A stretch of 32,658 nucleotides of DNA, taken from positions 1 through 32,658 of the forward strand of contig JAMCZK010000006.1 in NCBI GenBank assembly GCA_023485685.1. The letters are read 5' to 3'. A program made the translations under genes and the position numbers. The stretch is from Chloroflexota bacterium. GTDB taxonomy: Bacteria; Chloroflexota; Anaerolineae; Anaerolineales; UBA11579. Below are positions 6,386-14,680 of this stretch, one piece after another (within the stretch, counting starts at the first letter, position 1; each line of letters begins with the position of its first letter). Below the pieces are notes generated by a model, which had not been told where the DNA came from, searched no databases, and saw nothing but the letters and a program-made list of their open reading frames with translations.

Positions 6386-7594
6386 TTAAGCCCCGAACTT
6401 TTCCAGGCGTCCGGCGTGAGCCAGCATCAGCGGAATCAAGTCGGTAGCCGGCATGGTGCCCAGGCCCCCTTTAGCGCAGAATCGCTCGCCGAATTGCGTT
6501 TGCTCATCGGCGTACATATTTTTCGCCGACCATAGCAGCAGCGGCACCGGGTGCCAGGAGTGGCTGCGCATCGGCACCGGGGTAGAGTGGTCGCCGGTGA
6601 TGGCGACCACGTCCGGCTTGAGCGCTAGCAGGTGCGGCAGGGCCTGGTCTACACCTTCGATGATCTTGGCCTTGCCCTCCAAGTTGCCGTCTTCGCCCAT
6701 GCTGTCGGTCTTTTTGATGTGGACGAACACAAAGTCGTAACCTGCCCAGATGGACTTCACCGCGGCAAATTCATCGGCGGGCGAGTCCCCGCTGAATTTG
6801 ATCAGATCCATGCCTACCAGTTTCGAGACGCCACGGTACATTGGGTAAACGGCGACACATGCGGCCTTCAATCCATAGATGTCTTTGTATTTGGGCAGCC
6901 TGGGATCTCCGCCGAAGCCGCGCAGGGTGAGGCCATTGGCCTTTGGCTGTTTGGCCAGGATCTTCAGTGCTTTACGCGTCCATTCGTTGAATAGTTTCGC
7001 CGCTTTCTGCGAACCCTTGCCCTGAGCTTTCGCCAGCAGCGGCTTCGCGCCGGTGACTTGCGGGTCGGTGTCTTCGATCTCGCCTTTCAACCCTTTGCCG
7101 CGCAGCACCAGCGCGAAACGGTATTCCTTCACGTGCTGCACTTCTGCTTTTGCGCCCTCCAACTTGATGCCCTGCAACGATTCCACGATGGGCTTGGCTT
7201 CCTCGCTGGGGATCCGGCCGGCGCGCCGGTCACTGATCCGGCTGGCTGAATCCAGTGTACAGAAATTGCCACGGGCGGCCACGTCGCCGGGGCCAATGTG
7301 CATACCGATGCCAAGCGCTTCCATCACACCGCGCCCGACGGTGTATTGCAGGGGATCATAGCCAAATAAGGCTAGGTGCGCTGGCCCCGAGCCCGGCGTG
7401 ATGCCAGGGCGGATAGGTACTGTACGGCCCAAGATGCCTTCGGCAGCCAGGCGGTCCATATTGGGTGTGGCGGCGGCTTCCAGGGCGGTTTGGCCGCCTT
7501 GTGTGCTGGGGATATCGCCGAGCCCATCCATCACAAGCAGAACGAGCTTCGTTTCGGATTCGCGGAGCAGAGGAGTCAAGGTTTCGAATTGCAT
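6386..7594 (-). CDS. apgM: 2,3-bisphosphoglycerate-independent phosphoglycerate mutase, archaeal type
   Basis: It interconverts 3- and 2-phosphoglycerate in glycolysis and gluconeogenesis, in the cytoplasm and with divalent metal ions. The 402-residue length fits the archaeal ApgM branch of the alkaline-phosphatase superfamily. Visible landmarks are the metal site MDGLGD (Asp23), the phosphoserine region GITPGSGPAHLALFGYDP (Ser69), the insert region EALGIGMHIGPGDVAARGNF, and the C-terminal metal ligands ITGDHSTP followed by SHSWHPVP. AAGGA lies 6 nt before the ATG. A terminator hairpin separates it from the ABC ATPase gene upstream, so it probably has its own promoter, though none is obvious. 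Confidence 0.93.
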   Translation of the reverse strand: MQFETLTPLLRESETKLVLLVMDGLGDIPSTQGGQTALEAAATPNMDRLAAEGILGRTVPIRPGITPGSGPAHLALFGYDPLQYTVGRGVMEALGIGMHIGPGDVAARGNFCTLDSASRISDRRAGRIPSEEAKPIVESLQGIKLEGAKAEVQHVKEYRFALVLRGKGLKGEIEDTDPQVTGAKPLLAKAQGKGSQKAAKLFNEWTRKALKILAKQPKANGLTLRGFGGDPRLPKYKDIYGLKAACVAVYPMYRGVSKLVGMDLIKFSGDSPADEFAAVKSIWAGYDFVFVHIKKTDSMGEDGNLEGKAKIIEGVDQALPHLLALKPDVVAITGDHSTPVPMRSHSWHPVPLLLWSAKNMYADEQTQFGERFCAKGGLGTMPATDLIPLMLAHAGRLEKFGA

Positions 7595-7615
7595 AACTGT
7601 CCTTTAGAAAAAGAA

Positions 7616-7652
7616 AAACGTAACGCGCAGCAGTATCTTACGCGTTACGTTT
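7616..7652 (-). terminator. Intrinsic terminator after the ABC ATPase gene
   Basis: Perfect 12-bp arms AAACGTAACGCG (7616-7627) and CGCGTTACGTTT (7641-7652). Read on the minus strand the hairpin is followed by a T-rich run (TTTTTCTTTTTC). It lies 27 nt after the ATPase stop and before apgM. Confidence 0.8.
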
Positions 7653-7679
7653 CATTTTGCACAGGGTGACGCCTGCGGA

Positions 7680-8780
7680 TCAGCGAACGGCTTTTTCTGT
7701 TTCCTTATCGAACAGGTGGATGTTGTCGGCGTTCATCACCGCCTGCACGTTGTCTCCGAATTTGTATTCGGAGCGGGGGTCGACACGGGCGACATAGCTG
7801 TCCTTGCCGGTCTTGAGATAGGCGACAATTTCATTGCCCATCAACTCCACCACCTCTACCTTGGCTTCCAATTTGGAAGGTGCTATGTTGGGTGGTGTGA
7901 ATTTGCTATCGTGGATGTCGTCGGGACGAATACCCAAGGTAACTGACTTCCCCACATAAGGCTCGTAGGCCTTGGTGCGAGTCTTGGGCACGTCGACCTG
8001 GAAGCTTCCTGTGTCCACCACGAGTTTGCCGTCGGACTTGGAGAGCTTGGCGTCGAAGAAATTCATAGCGGGTGAGCCAATGAAGCCGGCTACGAATTTG
8101 TTGGCGGGCATGTCGTATAAGTTATGGGGAGTGTCGATCTGCTGCAGCACGCCGTAATTCATCACGGCAATGCGGGAGGCCATAGTCATGGCTTCCACCT
8201 GGTCGTGCGTCACGTAGATGAAGGTGGTGGCCAGGTCTTTATGCAGCTTGCTCAATTCCGCGCGCGTCTGCACGCGCAGTTTGGCATCCAGATTGGAGAG
8301 CGGTTCGTCCAGTAGGAACACGTTGGGTTCGCGTACGATGGCGCGACCCAGGGCGACACGCTGGCGCTGCCCGCCGGAGAGCTGGCGGGGCTTGCGCTTG
8401 AGCAGCTCCTGGATGCCCAGGATGCTGGCGGCTTTGTCGACGCGCTTCTGGATCTCTTTCTTATCCATCTTGCGGAGGCGCAAGCCGAAGGCCATATTGT
8501 CGAAGACGGTCATATGCGGATAGAGGGCATACGACTGGAACACCATAGCGATATCCCGATCTTTGGGCGCCAGGTCATTGACCACCCGTTTACCGATCGA
8601 GATCTGCCCTTCGGTGATGTCTTCCAAGCCTGCCAGCAGGCGTAACGCGGTGGTTTTGCCACAGCCTGAAGGGCCTACCAGTACCAGAAATTCTTTGTCC
8701 TCAATATGGATATTGAGGTCATTCACGGCAACTACATCGCCAAAACGCTTTGAAACATGATCATAGGTTACGCTTGCCAC
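7680..8780 (-). CDS. ugpC: ABC importer ATPase, MalK/UgpC/MsmK type
   Basis: This cytoplasmic ATPase powers carbohydrate importers. Walker A is GPSGCGKTT (36-44), the Q-loop VFQSYALYPHMTV, the signature LSGGQRQR (134-141), Walker B NVFLLDEPLSNLD and the switch VTHDQ. A C-terminal OB-fold (TOBE) regulatory domain follows (TLGIRPDDIHD). The length of 366 residues is typical. The start is GTG at 8780, with GGAGG 8 nt upstream; the longer in-frame reading to 8921 runs through a terminator and a promoter. No permease or binding protein is nearby, so it may serve several importers, as MsmX and MsiK do. The exact sugar cannot be read from the sequence, and 'UgpC' is only the family label. Confidence 0.92.
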   Translation of the reverse strand: MASVTYDHVSKRFGDVVAVNDLNIHIEDKEFLVLVGPSGCGKTTALRLLAGLEDITEGQISIGKRVVNDLAPKDRDIAMVFQSYALYPHMTVFDNMAFGLRLRKMDKKEIQKRVDKAASILGIQELLKRKPRQLSGGQRQRVALGRAIVREPNVFLLDEPLSNLDAKLRVQTRAELSKLHKDLATTFIYVTHDQVEAMTMASRIAVMNYGVLQQIDTPHNLYDMPANKFVAGFIGSPAMNFFDAKLSKSDGKLVVDTGSFQVDVPKTRTKAYEPYVGKSVTLGIRPDDIHDSKFTPPNIAPSKLEAKVEVVELMGNEIVAYLKTGKDSYVARVDPRSEYKFGDNVQAVMNADNIHLFDKETEKAVR

Positions 8781-8817
8781 AGCTTGTTCCTCCGTTTCTA
8801 AAAAGTATAGTGATCGG

Positions 8818-8846
8818 ATTATAAGGTGAAATCGGTTACCTATCAA
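8818..8846 (-). promoter_or_regulatory. Sigma-70-type promoter for the ABC ATPase gene
   Basis: On the minus strand TTGATA (8841-8846) and TATAAT (8818-8823) are separated by exactly 17 nt, a near-consensus promoter. The transcript would have a leader of about 30 nt containing the GGAGG. A second TATACT (8804-8809) lies just downstream. Confidence 0.75.
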
Positions 8847-8880
8847 TCGCTGGCCAAGAATGTCGAGCGCCGCGGAAAAC

Positions 8881-8911
8881 AAACGCGCAATACTTGTTGT
8901 ATTGCGCGTTT
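8881..8911 (-). terminator. Intrinsic terminator after the large lipoprotein gene
   Basis: Perfect 13-bp arms AAACGCGCAATAC (8881-8893) and GTATTGCGCGTTT (8899-8911) with a 5-nt loop, 25 nt after the lipoprotein stop. On the minus strand a TTTGTTTT run follows. The CGCAATAC word in the arm is shared with other intergenic repeats. Confidence 0.82.
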
Positions 8912-8936
8912 TGTATCTCAAGGAAGTGATCGATTC

Positions 8937-11066
8937 TTACCCAGGCGGTTCCACGGTCACGATTTCTGGGCTGAGAAATTCGGGCCTGAGAGCCTGCACG
9001 AAAACCTCAAAGACATCCCCCCGGCTATAGTGCCCGGTGAAATGCCACATGGGCTGGATGTAGAAATCGCTGTCTGGTAGCGCGTAACTCGGGTAGGGAA
9101 TCAGATAGACCAATTCCACATTGTCGATTACAGCCGTAGGAACTTCAACCGTCTTCTGAACCTGCGGCTGGGGCGCGTCCATTATGTTGGGCTGGTCGGC
9201 GGTGATCTGCAAATTCCTGGCTTGTCCATTCTTTGGGTCGACGGCCATTGACGCGGAAAAATCGTGCACGGTCGCATATCCAGCGAATGTCTCATCGGGG
9301 ACGATCAGCCCTTCCAATAAGACTTCGTCGCCTTCATTTCCGATGAGCATGCCATCCACGCCGCCTCCGGGCATCAGTTGCAAATAGCTCTGCCCTTCCG
9401 TGGTGGTGAACAAAATTCCAGGCTGCCCATCAACTTGGAGGGTTTGCTGGGTTCCCCGCAGGATCTGGAATTGCAGGTCTGGGAAGGGGACTGCGAAGCG
9501 ATCGACGTCGACAACGGCCATTCCAGATTGCTCGTTGAATCCAGTCACCGTTCCCCATACGTCGATCGGACGGTTGTGGTTTGCTTGCAGTTCTTCCAGG
9601 CCCTCGCCTTGCAACATGATCGCTGTAGAAAACGGCTGGCCTTCGAGCACATAGAACAAATAATATTCGGCGCGCTGGCTGCCATCCGGCTGGTTGAACA
9701 AAGTCACGCTGACGAAGCCGCGCAAACCTTCCAGCCCTTCGCCAACCTGTGGTTGCAGTTGTTGTGGACTCGCCAGGGTGGGCAGCGGCATGGGGGTGCC
9801 GCTAAGGTTGAGCCCATAGAAACCAAGGCCGCCACCACCGCCGCCCCCACCTCCGTTGACGAAGCGTAAATCAAACGCGTTCCATTCGAAGGTATTTCCA
9901 ACGGTAACACCCATCGCGTAAACATTTTCCAGAGGCAGAGGGACGTCCGCGGGGACATCCGGCATCAAGAGAATGCCATGATCAGTGGTGACCAATTTGA
10001 CGTCATCTCCTTGGCGTTCCAAGGTGCCCAACCAGCCTTCTTGTGGAGCATGCGGCTGCCAAGAATCGAGGACGAAGAAATCCGTGCCATTTTCAGTGTG
10101 GAATTGCCCGGTGGCCTCGACGAAAGTATCCGGCATATCTTCGGCGATGCCGCTGATGTTACCGGTGACCACATAGCTATCCAGGCTTATCAACGGTTCC
10201 GCACCTTCGGCCGAAGGGATGGAATTCATCCGGCCGTAAATTGTGATAGTTTCATCGAATGGATATTCACGGACCCATGCCTGAGGGGACCCCGACGGGC
10301 TGATGAACCCTTCCAGCGTCCCATACTTGGGATCGGGCGCCAGCAATTTTTGAAAAGCTTCATCTGCAGAAATGATCCCAAATGTCCCAATCGGCTCGTA
10401 TTTGAGCAAAGTGGCATAAACGGAAACAATACCCTCCTTGTCGAAGCTGAACTGGAAGCCGGATGCGGCGAAATGAGGGAAGCGGAGTGGAACGCCGTCA
10501 GGTGAGAGCGGAAGGGCGAAGTAGGCGTTGTAAGGCTCTGAATAGGAAACGCGGTAATTCATATCAAAGCCGTATTCCTGCATAAACTCGGAAATCAGCG
10601 CTTCGGCATTTTCCGGGCTTTGATTCGCGGAATCAGAAATCGAGTAATTGAAGTGGCTTGGGTAATAGATGAATTGGTAGTCGGATTGCGCCGAAAGCCT
10701 CCGGTTTCCATCTACCACCAGAAAACCTGTGCCGCTGGAGTACACATGGCCCTGCATGCCGAATTGGTCTGCCAGGGCGCGTGCATCCTCGATGGAGGTC
10801 GGCGTATCCGGATGGCCGAGGTAAACGCCGGCTTCGCCGGGCTCCTTGGGTAGAGCAACTGCCAGGGTGAGCGTAGTTCCGCGCCAGCTATAGCTGTTTG
10901 CAGTAGGGGTACCGGTTTCCTCAGGGACGGTAGTCGGGACCTGAGTTGCAAGAGGTGCGGTGGAGGTCGTCAAAGACGCTGGACTGGGCTGGCATGCCAG
11001 GAGTAGAAACGCGAGGGAAACCACAACTGCCAAAAAAGAACCGAATGCAACAAACCTGCGCGCCAT
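8937..11066 (-). CDS. Large uncharacterised lipoprotein with a poly-Gly tract
   Basis: The start is ATG at 11066 with AGGAG 9 nt upstream. The first 25 residues are a lipoprotein signal peptide with lipobox LLLAC, followed by a Ser/Thr/Pro linker (SLTTSTAPLATQVPTT). The 709-residue product is thus probably anchored on the outer face of the membrane. The N-terminal half (about 60-270) has a mixed fold containing ALADQFGMQGHVYSSGTGFL. The middle has OB-like segments, and nine consecutive glycines occur around residue 400. The C-terminus contains PMWHFTGHYSRGDVFEVFVQ. No catalytic motif or known domain is evident, so no function is proposed. It is transcribed divergently from mutS and ends in a strong terminator. 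Confidence 0.75.
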   Translation of the reverse strand: MARRFVAFGSFLAVVVSLAFLLLACQPSPASLTTSTAPLATQVPTTVPEETGTPTANSYSWRGTTLTLAVALPKEPGEAGVYLGHPDTPTSIEDARALADQFGMQGHVYSSGTGFLVVDGNRRLSAQSDYQFIYYPSHFNYSISDSANQSPENAEALISEFMQEYGFDMNYRVSYSEPYNAYFALPLSPDGVPLRFPHFAASGFQFSFDKEGIVSVYATLLKYEPIGTFGIISADEAFQKLLAPDPKYGTLEGFISPSGSPQAWVREYPFDETITIYGRMNSIPSAEGAEPLISLDSYVVTGNISGIAEDMPDTFVEATGQFHTENGTDFFVLDSWQPHAPQEGWLGTLERQGDDVKLVTTDHGILLMPDVPADVPLPLENVYAMGVTVGNTFEWNAFDLRFVNGGGGGGGGGLGFYGLNLSGTPMPLPTLASPQQLQPQVGEGLEGLRGFVSVTLFNQPDGSQRAEYYLFYVLEGQPFSTAIMLQGEGLEELQANHNRPIDVWGTVTGFNEQSGMAVVDVDRFAVPFPDLQFQILRGTQQTLQVDGQPGILFTTTEGQSYLQLMPGGGVDGMLIGNEGDEVLLEGLIVPDETFAGYATVHDFSASMAVDPKNGQARNLQITADQPNIMDAPQPQVQKTVEVPTAVIDNVELVYLIPYPSYALPDSDFYIQPMWHFTGHYSRGDVFEVFVQALRPEFLSPEIVTVEPPG

Positions 11067-11235
11067 GTTTTGTGTCTCCTTTCGAGTAAAGCACCGGTTG
11101 AACGATGCTTTCGCTTTATTAAACAATTAATCGGCGTATTGGGCGAAAGGGGACAATGTTTCCCCTCAGTTTTCGCGACTCTATCCTGTCACCTGGGGCA
11201 TCGTCAAGTCTCGGGGTTATTTTTCTAATGTGTAC

Positions 11236-11244
11236 TGTTAGAAT
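11236..11244 (+). promoter_or_regulatory. Extended -10 promoter placing mutS on a leaderless transcript
   Basis: TGTTAGAAT matches the extended -10 form TGnTATAAT at all but one base and lies 6 nt before the ATG of mutS. There is no Shine-Dalgarno before that ATG. The inferred transcription start is at or next to the A of the start codon. Confidence 0.6.
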
Positions 11245-11250
11245 CTGACC

Positions 11251-13959
11251 ATGGCCTCCGATACCGCCATTGATGAACGCATCAGCCCGGTTCGCCAGCA
11301 GTATCTGGATATCAAGCGCCAGTACCCTCAGGCGATTTTGTTCTTCCGCCTGGGCGATTTTTACGAAACCTTCGACAGTGACGCCGAGCTGGTGGCCCGC
11401 GAATTGGACATCGTACTTACTTCGCGCAATGTGGCCAAGGGCAACCGGGTGCCGATGGCGGGTGTTCCATTCCATGCCGCGGAAACTTACCTCGCCAAGC
11501 TGATTGAACGCGGCCACCACGTGGCCATCTGCGAGCAGGTGGGCGAGGAGCCGGTCAAGGGACTGATGCCGCGCGAGGTGGTGCGCATCCTTACCCCCGG
11601 CACGGTGGTGGACCCCGGGATGCTGCGCGGCGACGCTAACAATTACCTGGTCGCGGTAATGCTGGAGGATGGCAAGGCGGGCCTGTCTTATGCCGATGTG
11701 ACCACCGGCGAGTTTGCCGCCGCCGAATTGGAGCATTCTGCAGCCTGGCGCGCGGAAATCCAGCGCTTGGCGCCGGCAGAAATCCTTCATCCTGACAAAA
11801 CACCAGGATTTGAGAATCTGCCAGGCCATGCCACTGCGTGGACGGCCTGGCGTTTCGAGCCCGGCCGCTGCAGAGAAGCTCTGTTGGCGCATTTCAAGAC
11901 CGCCAGCTTGAAAGCTTATGGATTGGCGGACAAACCGCTCGCCATGCAGGCAGCAGGCGCGCTGCTGCAGTATCTGCAGGAAACCCAACCTTCAACCTTA
12001 AACTTGTTGACCGGCTTGCACTCATACAGTCTTGCCGAGTTTATGATGTTGGACGGCGAAGCGCGGCGCAATCTGGAGCTCACCGAAACACTGCGCGGTG
12101 GAGTACAGGGCTCGCTGCTACATGTGCTGGACTTGTGCGTGACGCCGATGGGGCGGCGCATGTTGCGTCAATGGGTGAGCAAACCCCTGCTGGACCTCGA
12201 CAAAGTCCGTGAACGGCAGGATGGCGTGGCATTTTTTCATGCGGACGGTTTGCGGCGCGCCGAGCTGCGCGCCGCACTCAAGCCGCTGGGCGATCTGGAG
12301 CGGCTGGCCAACCGCGTATTGGGCGCCAGCGCCCAGCCGCGCGATTTGGTGGCGATACGCGAAACACTGGAAGCCGTGCCGGCGGTGATCACTCTTCTAA
12401 ACGGAGTCGAGGCCAAGGAAAGCTTGCTTTCCGCAGTTGCGAGAGCCCGTCCCGAGCGAGCCGCCTTTGGCGGCGACGAGGGAAGGCCGAAAGTCGATGA
12501 AGCAATCCCGCCTTTAGCCGGTGCTCGAGAAAACCGGCTAAAGCCCCGACTCCAGAATCTCATAGCTGGCTTATCCCCTTGCCCGGGAGAATTGAATCTG
12601 CTGAAAACCGCCATCGCCGATGACCCACCCGCGGTGCTAGGACATATGGGAATCATTCGAATTGGCTATTCCAGCGAACTCGACGAGGTGCTGGAGTCAA
12701 CCAAGCAAGCTCGTGAATGGATCGCTAACCTTGAATCCGTTGAGCGAGCCCGAACGGGAATCAAGACGCTGAAAGTCGGCTTCAACAAGGTTCACGGCTA
12801 TTACATCGAGGTGACGAAAGCCAAGGACGGCGGGCTGCCCGCGGAGTACATCCGCAAACAGACCCTGATAAATGCCGAGCGCTACATCACGCCGGAGATG
12901 AAAGAGGTCGAGGCGCAGGTGCTAAACGCCGAGGAGCGCATCCTCGAGGTGGAGACGCGCCTGTTCAAGCAGGTATGCGCCGAGTTGGCGAAAACTGCCG
13001 CGACCATGCTAGCCTCTGCACGTGCGCTGGCAACGTTGGATGTGCTGGCCTCGCTCGCAGAAGTGGCGGCGCTTAATGGCTACACGCGTCCGGAGCTCGA
13101 GGACAGCGCGGCGATAGATATACGCGAGGGGCGCCACCCGGTCGTGGAACGCTTGTTGCCGGGACAAGCGCGCTTCGTGCCCAACGACACCACCTTCGAA
13201 ACTGGCGAGTGCGTGCGGCTGATCACCGGTCCGAACATGAGCGGCAAATCCACCTATCTGCGCCAGGTGGCGCTGATCGTACTGATGGCGCAGATGGGCG
13301 GCTTCGTACCCGCCGCCAGCGCACGCATCGGCCTGGTGGACCGTATCTTCACGCGCATCGGCGCCCAAGATGAGATCCATGCCGGGCAGTCCACGTTTAT
13401 GGTGGAAATGGTGGAGACCGCTAACATTCTGCACCATGCCACGCCGCGCAGCCTGTTGATCCTCGATGAGATCGGACGCGGCACCAGCACTTATGACGGG
13501 CTTTCCATCGCCTGGGCGGTTGTCGAATATATCCATAACCATCCCAAGTTGCGCGCCCGCACGCTGTTCGCCACGCATTATCACGAGTTGACTCAATTGG
13601 CCGTGCAACTGCCCGGTGTGCGCAATTACAATGTCGCAGTCAGCGAAGCCGATGGCCATGTGGTTTTCCTGCACAAGATCATCCCTGGCGGGGCCGATCG
13701 TTCGTATGGCATTCACGTGGGCCAGTTAGCCGGGTTGCCGCGGCCGGTGCTGCAGCGAGCGCAGGAGATCTTGAAAGAGTTGGAAGCCAGCTCGGGACGG
13801 AATGCGGATACCGGCGGCCTGGCCGCCAAGCAAGCGGCCTTGTTCCCCGAGAGCAGCCCGCTGTTGGATGAACTGAAGGGGCTGGATATCGAAGGCCTCT
13901 CGCCAATTGAAGCGCTGAATAAATTGTGGGAATGGAAGAGGAAATTTACAAAGGGATAA
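11251..13959 (+). CDS. mutS: DNA mismatch repair protein MutS
   Basis: MutS recognises mispairs and insertion loops and, as an ATPase clamp, starts mismatch repair. The N-terminal mismatch-binding motif GDFYETF (residues about 35-41) is present, as are the core and clamp domains and the C-terminal ATPase: Walker A TGPNMSGKSTYLRQ (about 657-670), Walker B LLILDEIGRGTST (about 735-747) and the ATHYHEL switch. At 902 residues it is about 40-50 longer than usual. The excess is a repeat-derived segment at residues about 385-435 in the core/lever region (SLLSAVARARPERAAFGG and on to RLKPRLQNL), in frame. No mutL is nearby. It converges on a uracil-DNA-glycosylase-like gene with 15 nt between stops. 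Confidence 0.96.
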   Translation: MASDTAIDERISPVRQQYLDIKRQYPQAILFFRLGDFYETFDSDAELVARELDIVLTSRNVAKGNRVPMAGVPFHAAETYLAKLIERGHHVAICEQVGEEPVKGLMPREVVRILTPGTVVDPGMLRGDANNYLVAVMLEDGKAGLSYADVTTGEFAAAELEHSAAWRAEIQRLAPAEILHPDKTPGFENLPGHATAWTAWRFEPGRCREALLAHFKTASLKAYGLADKPLAMQAAGALLQYLQETQPSTLNLLTGLHSYSLAEFMMLDGEARRNLELTETLRGGVQGSLLHVLDLCVTPMGRRMLRQWVSKPLLDLDKVRERQDGVAFFHADGLRRAELRAALKPLGDLERLANRVLGASAQPRDLVAIRETLEAVPAVITLLNGVEAKESLLSAVARARPERAAFGGDEGRPKVDEAIPPLAGARENRLKPRLQNLIAGLSPCPGELNLLKTAIADDPPAVLGHMGIIRIGYSSELDEVLESTKQAREWIANLESVERARTGIKTLKVGFNKVHGYYIEVTKAKDGGLPAEYIRKQTLINAERYITPEMKEVEAQVLNAEERILEVETRLFKQVCAELAKTAATMLASARALATLDVLASLAEVAALNGYTRPELEDSAAIDIREGRHPVVERLLPGQARFVPNDTTFETGECVRLITGPNMSGKSTYLRQVALIVLMAQMGGFVPAASARIGLVDRIFTRIGAQDEIHAGQSTFMVEMVETANILHHATPRSLLILDEIGRGTSTYDGLSIAWAVVEYIHNHPKLRARTLFATHYHELTQLAVQLPGVRNYNVAVSEADGHVVFLHKIIPGGADRSYGIHVGQLAGLPRPVLQRAQEILKELEASSGRNADTGGLAAKQAALFPESSPLLDELKGLDIEGLSPIEALNKLWEWKRKFTKG
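12403..12553. repeat. Nested palindromic repeats inside mutS (A within B), in frame
   Basis: The outer element has the arms of the repeat at 25676-25726. Its left arm GGAGTCGAGGC (12403-12413) is cut off from its continuation CTTTAGCCGG (12512-12521) by about 98 bp of family A. The right arm CCGGCTAAAGCC (12534-12545) then CGACTCC (12547-12553) is intact. The inner family A copy shows GGAAAGC-TT-GCTTTCC, GCCGCC-TTT-GGCGGC and the tail GAAGCAATCCCG. Together they add about 50 codons to mutS without a stop or frameshift. Confidence 0.88.
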
Positions 13960-13974
13960 GACTAAGGGAGGTGG

Positions 13975-14610
13975 TCAGCGTATAAGCTGAAAAGCATCTC
14001 TAATATCCTCCGCCACCATTTCCCTTTTCGATTTTTCGATCAGGAAATTCTTCCCTGTGGGTAGGTAAGATGGGAATACCCGAATGTCTCCGAAATAATA
14101 CTTTCCATGCCTGATTTTGTATGTTGATCCCGTCGGTACCACCCTGGCCTTATACGTTCTGCGGGAAATGAAATTCAAAGCTTTGATGGCGGCATCACCC
14201 ATCAACACAATGGCCCTGGTGTTGGGGAATAGTTTCAGCTCTTCTTCGAGAGAGTAGGAATGTTTTTCGATTATTGCGCTGGGAATAACCAACCCCTTTC
14301 GTGATTGTCTTACTGCCACCGTAAGAAAAGCGCCTTTTCCGAGGATGTTGCTGATGCTTTTGACTTTGATACCCGCGCTATTAAATGCATTGATCATGTT
14401 GGTGATGTAGAGGGAATTGGATGAGGAGTAAAAATAATCCCGCATATCCTTTGGAAATGCTTCACATATCATCACAATCTGAATTTTCGCAGGTTCGATT
14501 CCGGCCGGCAGAGGTAATTTTTGGGCTTTGGGAATAGGCATGGGTCCTCCAGAGCAGGCCCAGCAAAATTCTAGAATTACTCGCTCCTTCTCAGATGTGT
14601 CATTTGTCAT
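13975..14610 (-). CDS. Uracil-DNA-glycosylase-superfamily-like protein
   Basis: The 211-residue product shows features of the UDG fold: strand 1 IQIVMICEAFPKD, a central VLMGDAAIKAL, and the C-terminal block FPSYLPTGKNFLIEKSKREM typical of a UDG-like branch. A cysteine pair, CWACSGG, is near the N-terminus. Canonical UDGs excise uracil from DNA. Here the catalytic assignment is less clear, because the usual GQDP-type motif is replaced by EAFPKD, and other members of this branch are uncharacterised. The start is ATG at 14610. Lying next to mutS it fits a DNA-repair context, but the two genes are convergent, not an operon. Confidence 0.65.
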   Translation of the reverse strand: MTNDTSEKERVILEFCWACSGGPMPIPKAQKLPLPAGIEPAKIQIVMICEAFPKDMRDYFYSSSNSLYITNMINAFNSAGIKVKSISNILGKGAFLTVAVRQSRKGLVIPSAIIEKHSYSLEEELKLFPNTRAIVLMGDAAIKALNFISRRTYKARVVPTGSTYKIRHGKYYFGDIRVFPSYLPTGKNFLIEKSKREMVAEDIRDAFQLIR

Positions 14611-14680
14611 GATTTGAATGGATGATTTGACACACCTAATGTAGGCCGCGGGGACAGCCCCTTATCCTGTAACCAATAAT

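Noticed and set aside
8781-8921. A 47-residue N-terminal extension of the ABC ATPase
   Set aside because: It crosses a terminator hairpin and a near-consensus promoter; GTG at 8780 has a GGAGG at the right distance.
13009-13716. A long minus-strand open frame inside mutS
   Set aside because: It is a complementary-strand artefact of GC-rich codon usage; mutS motifs prove the plus strand is coding.
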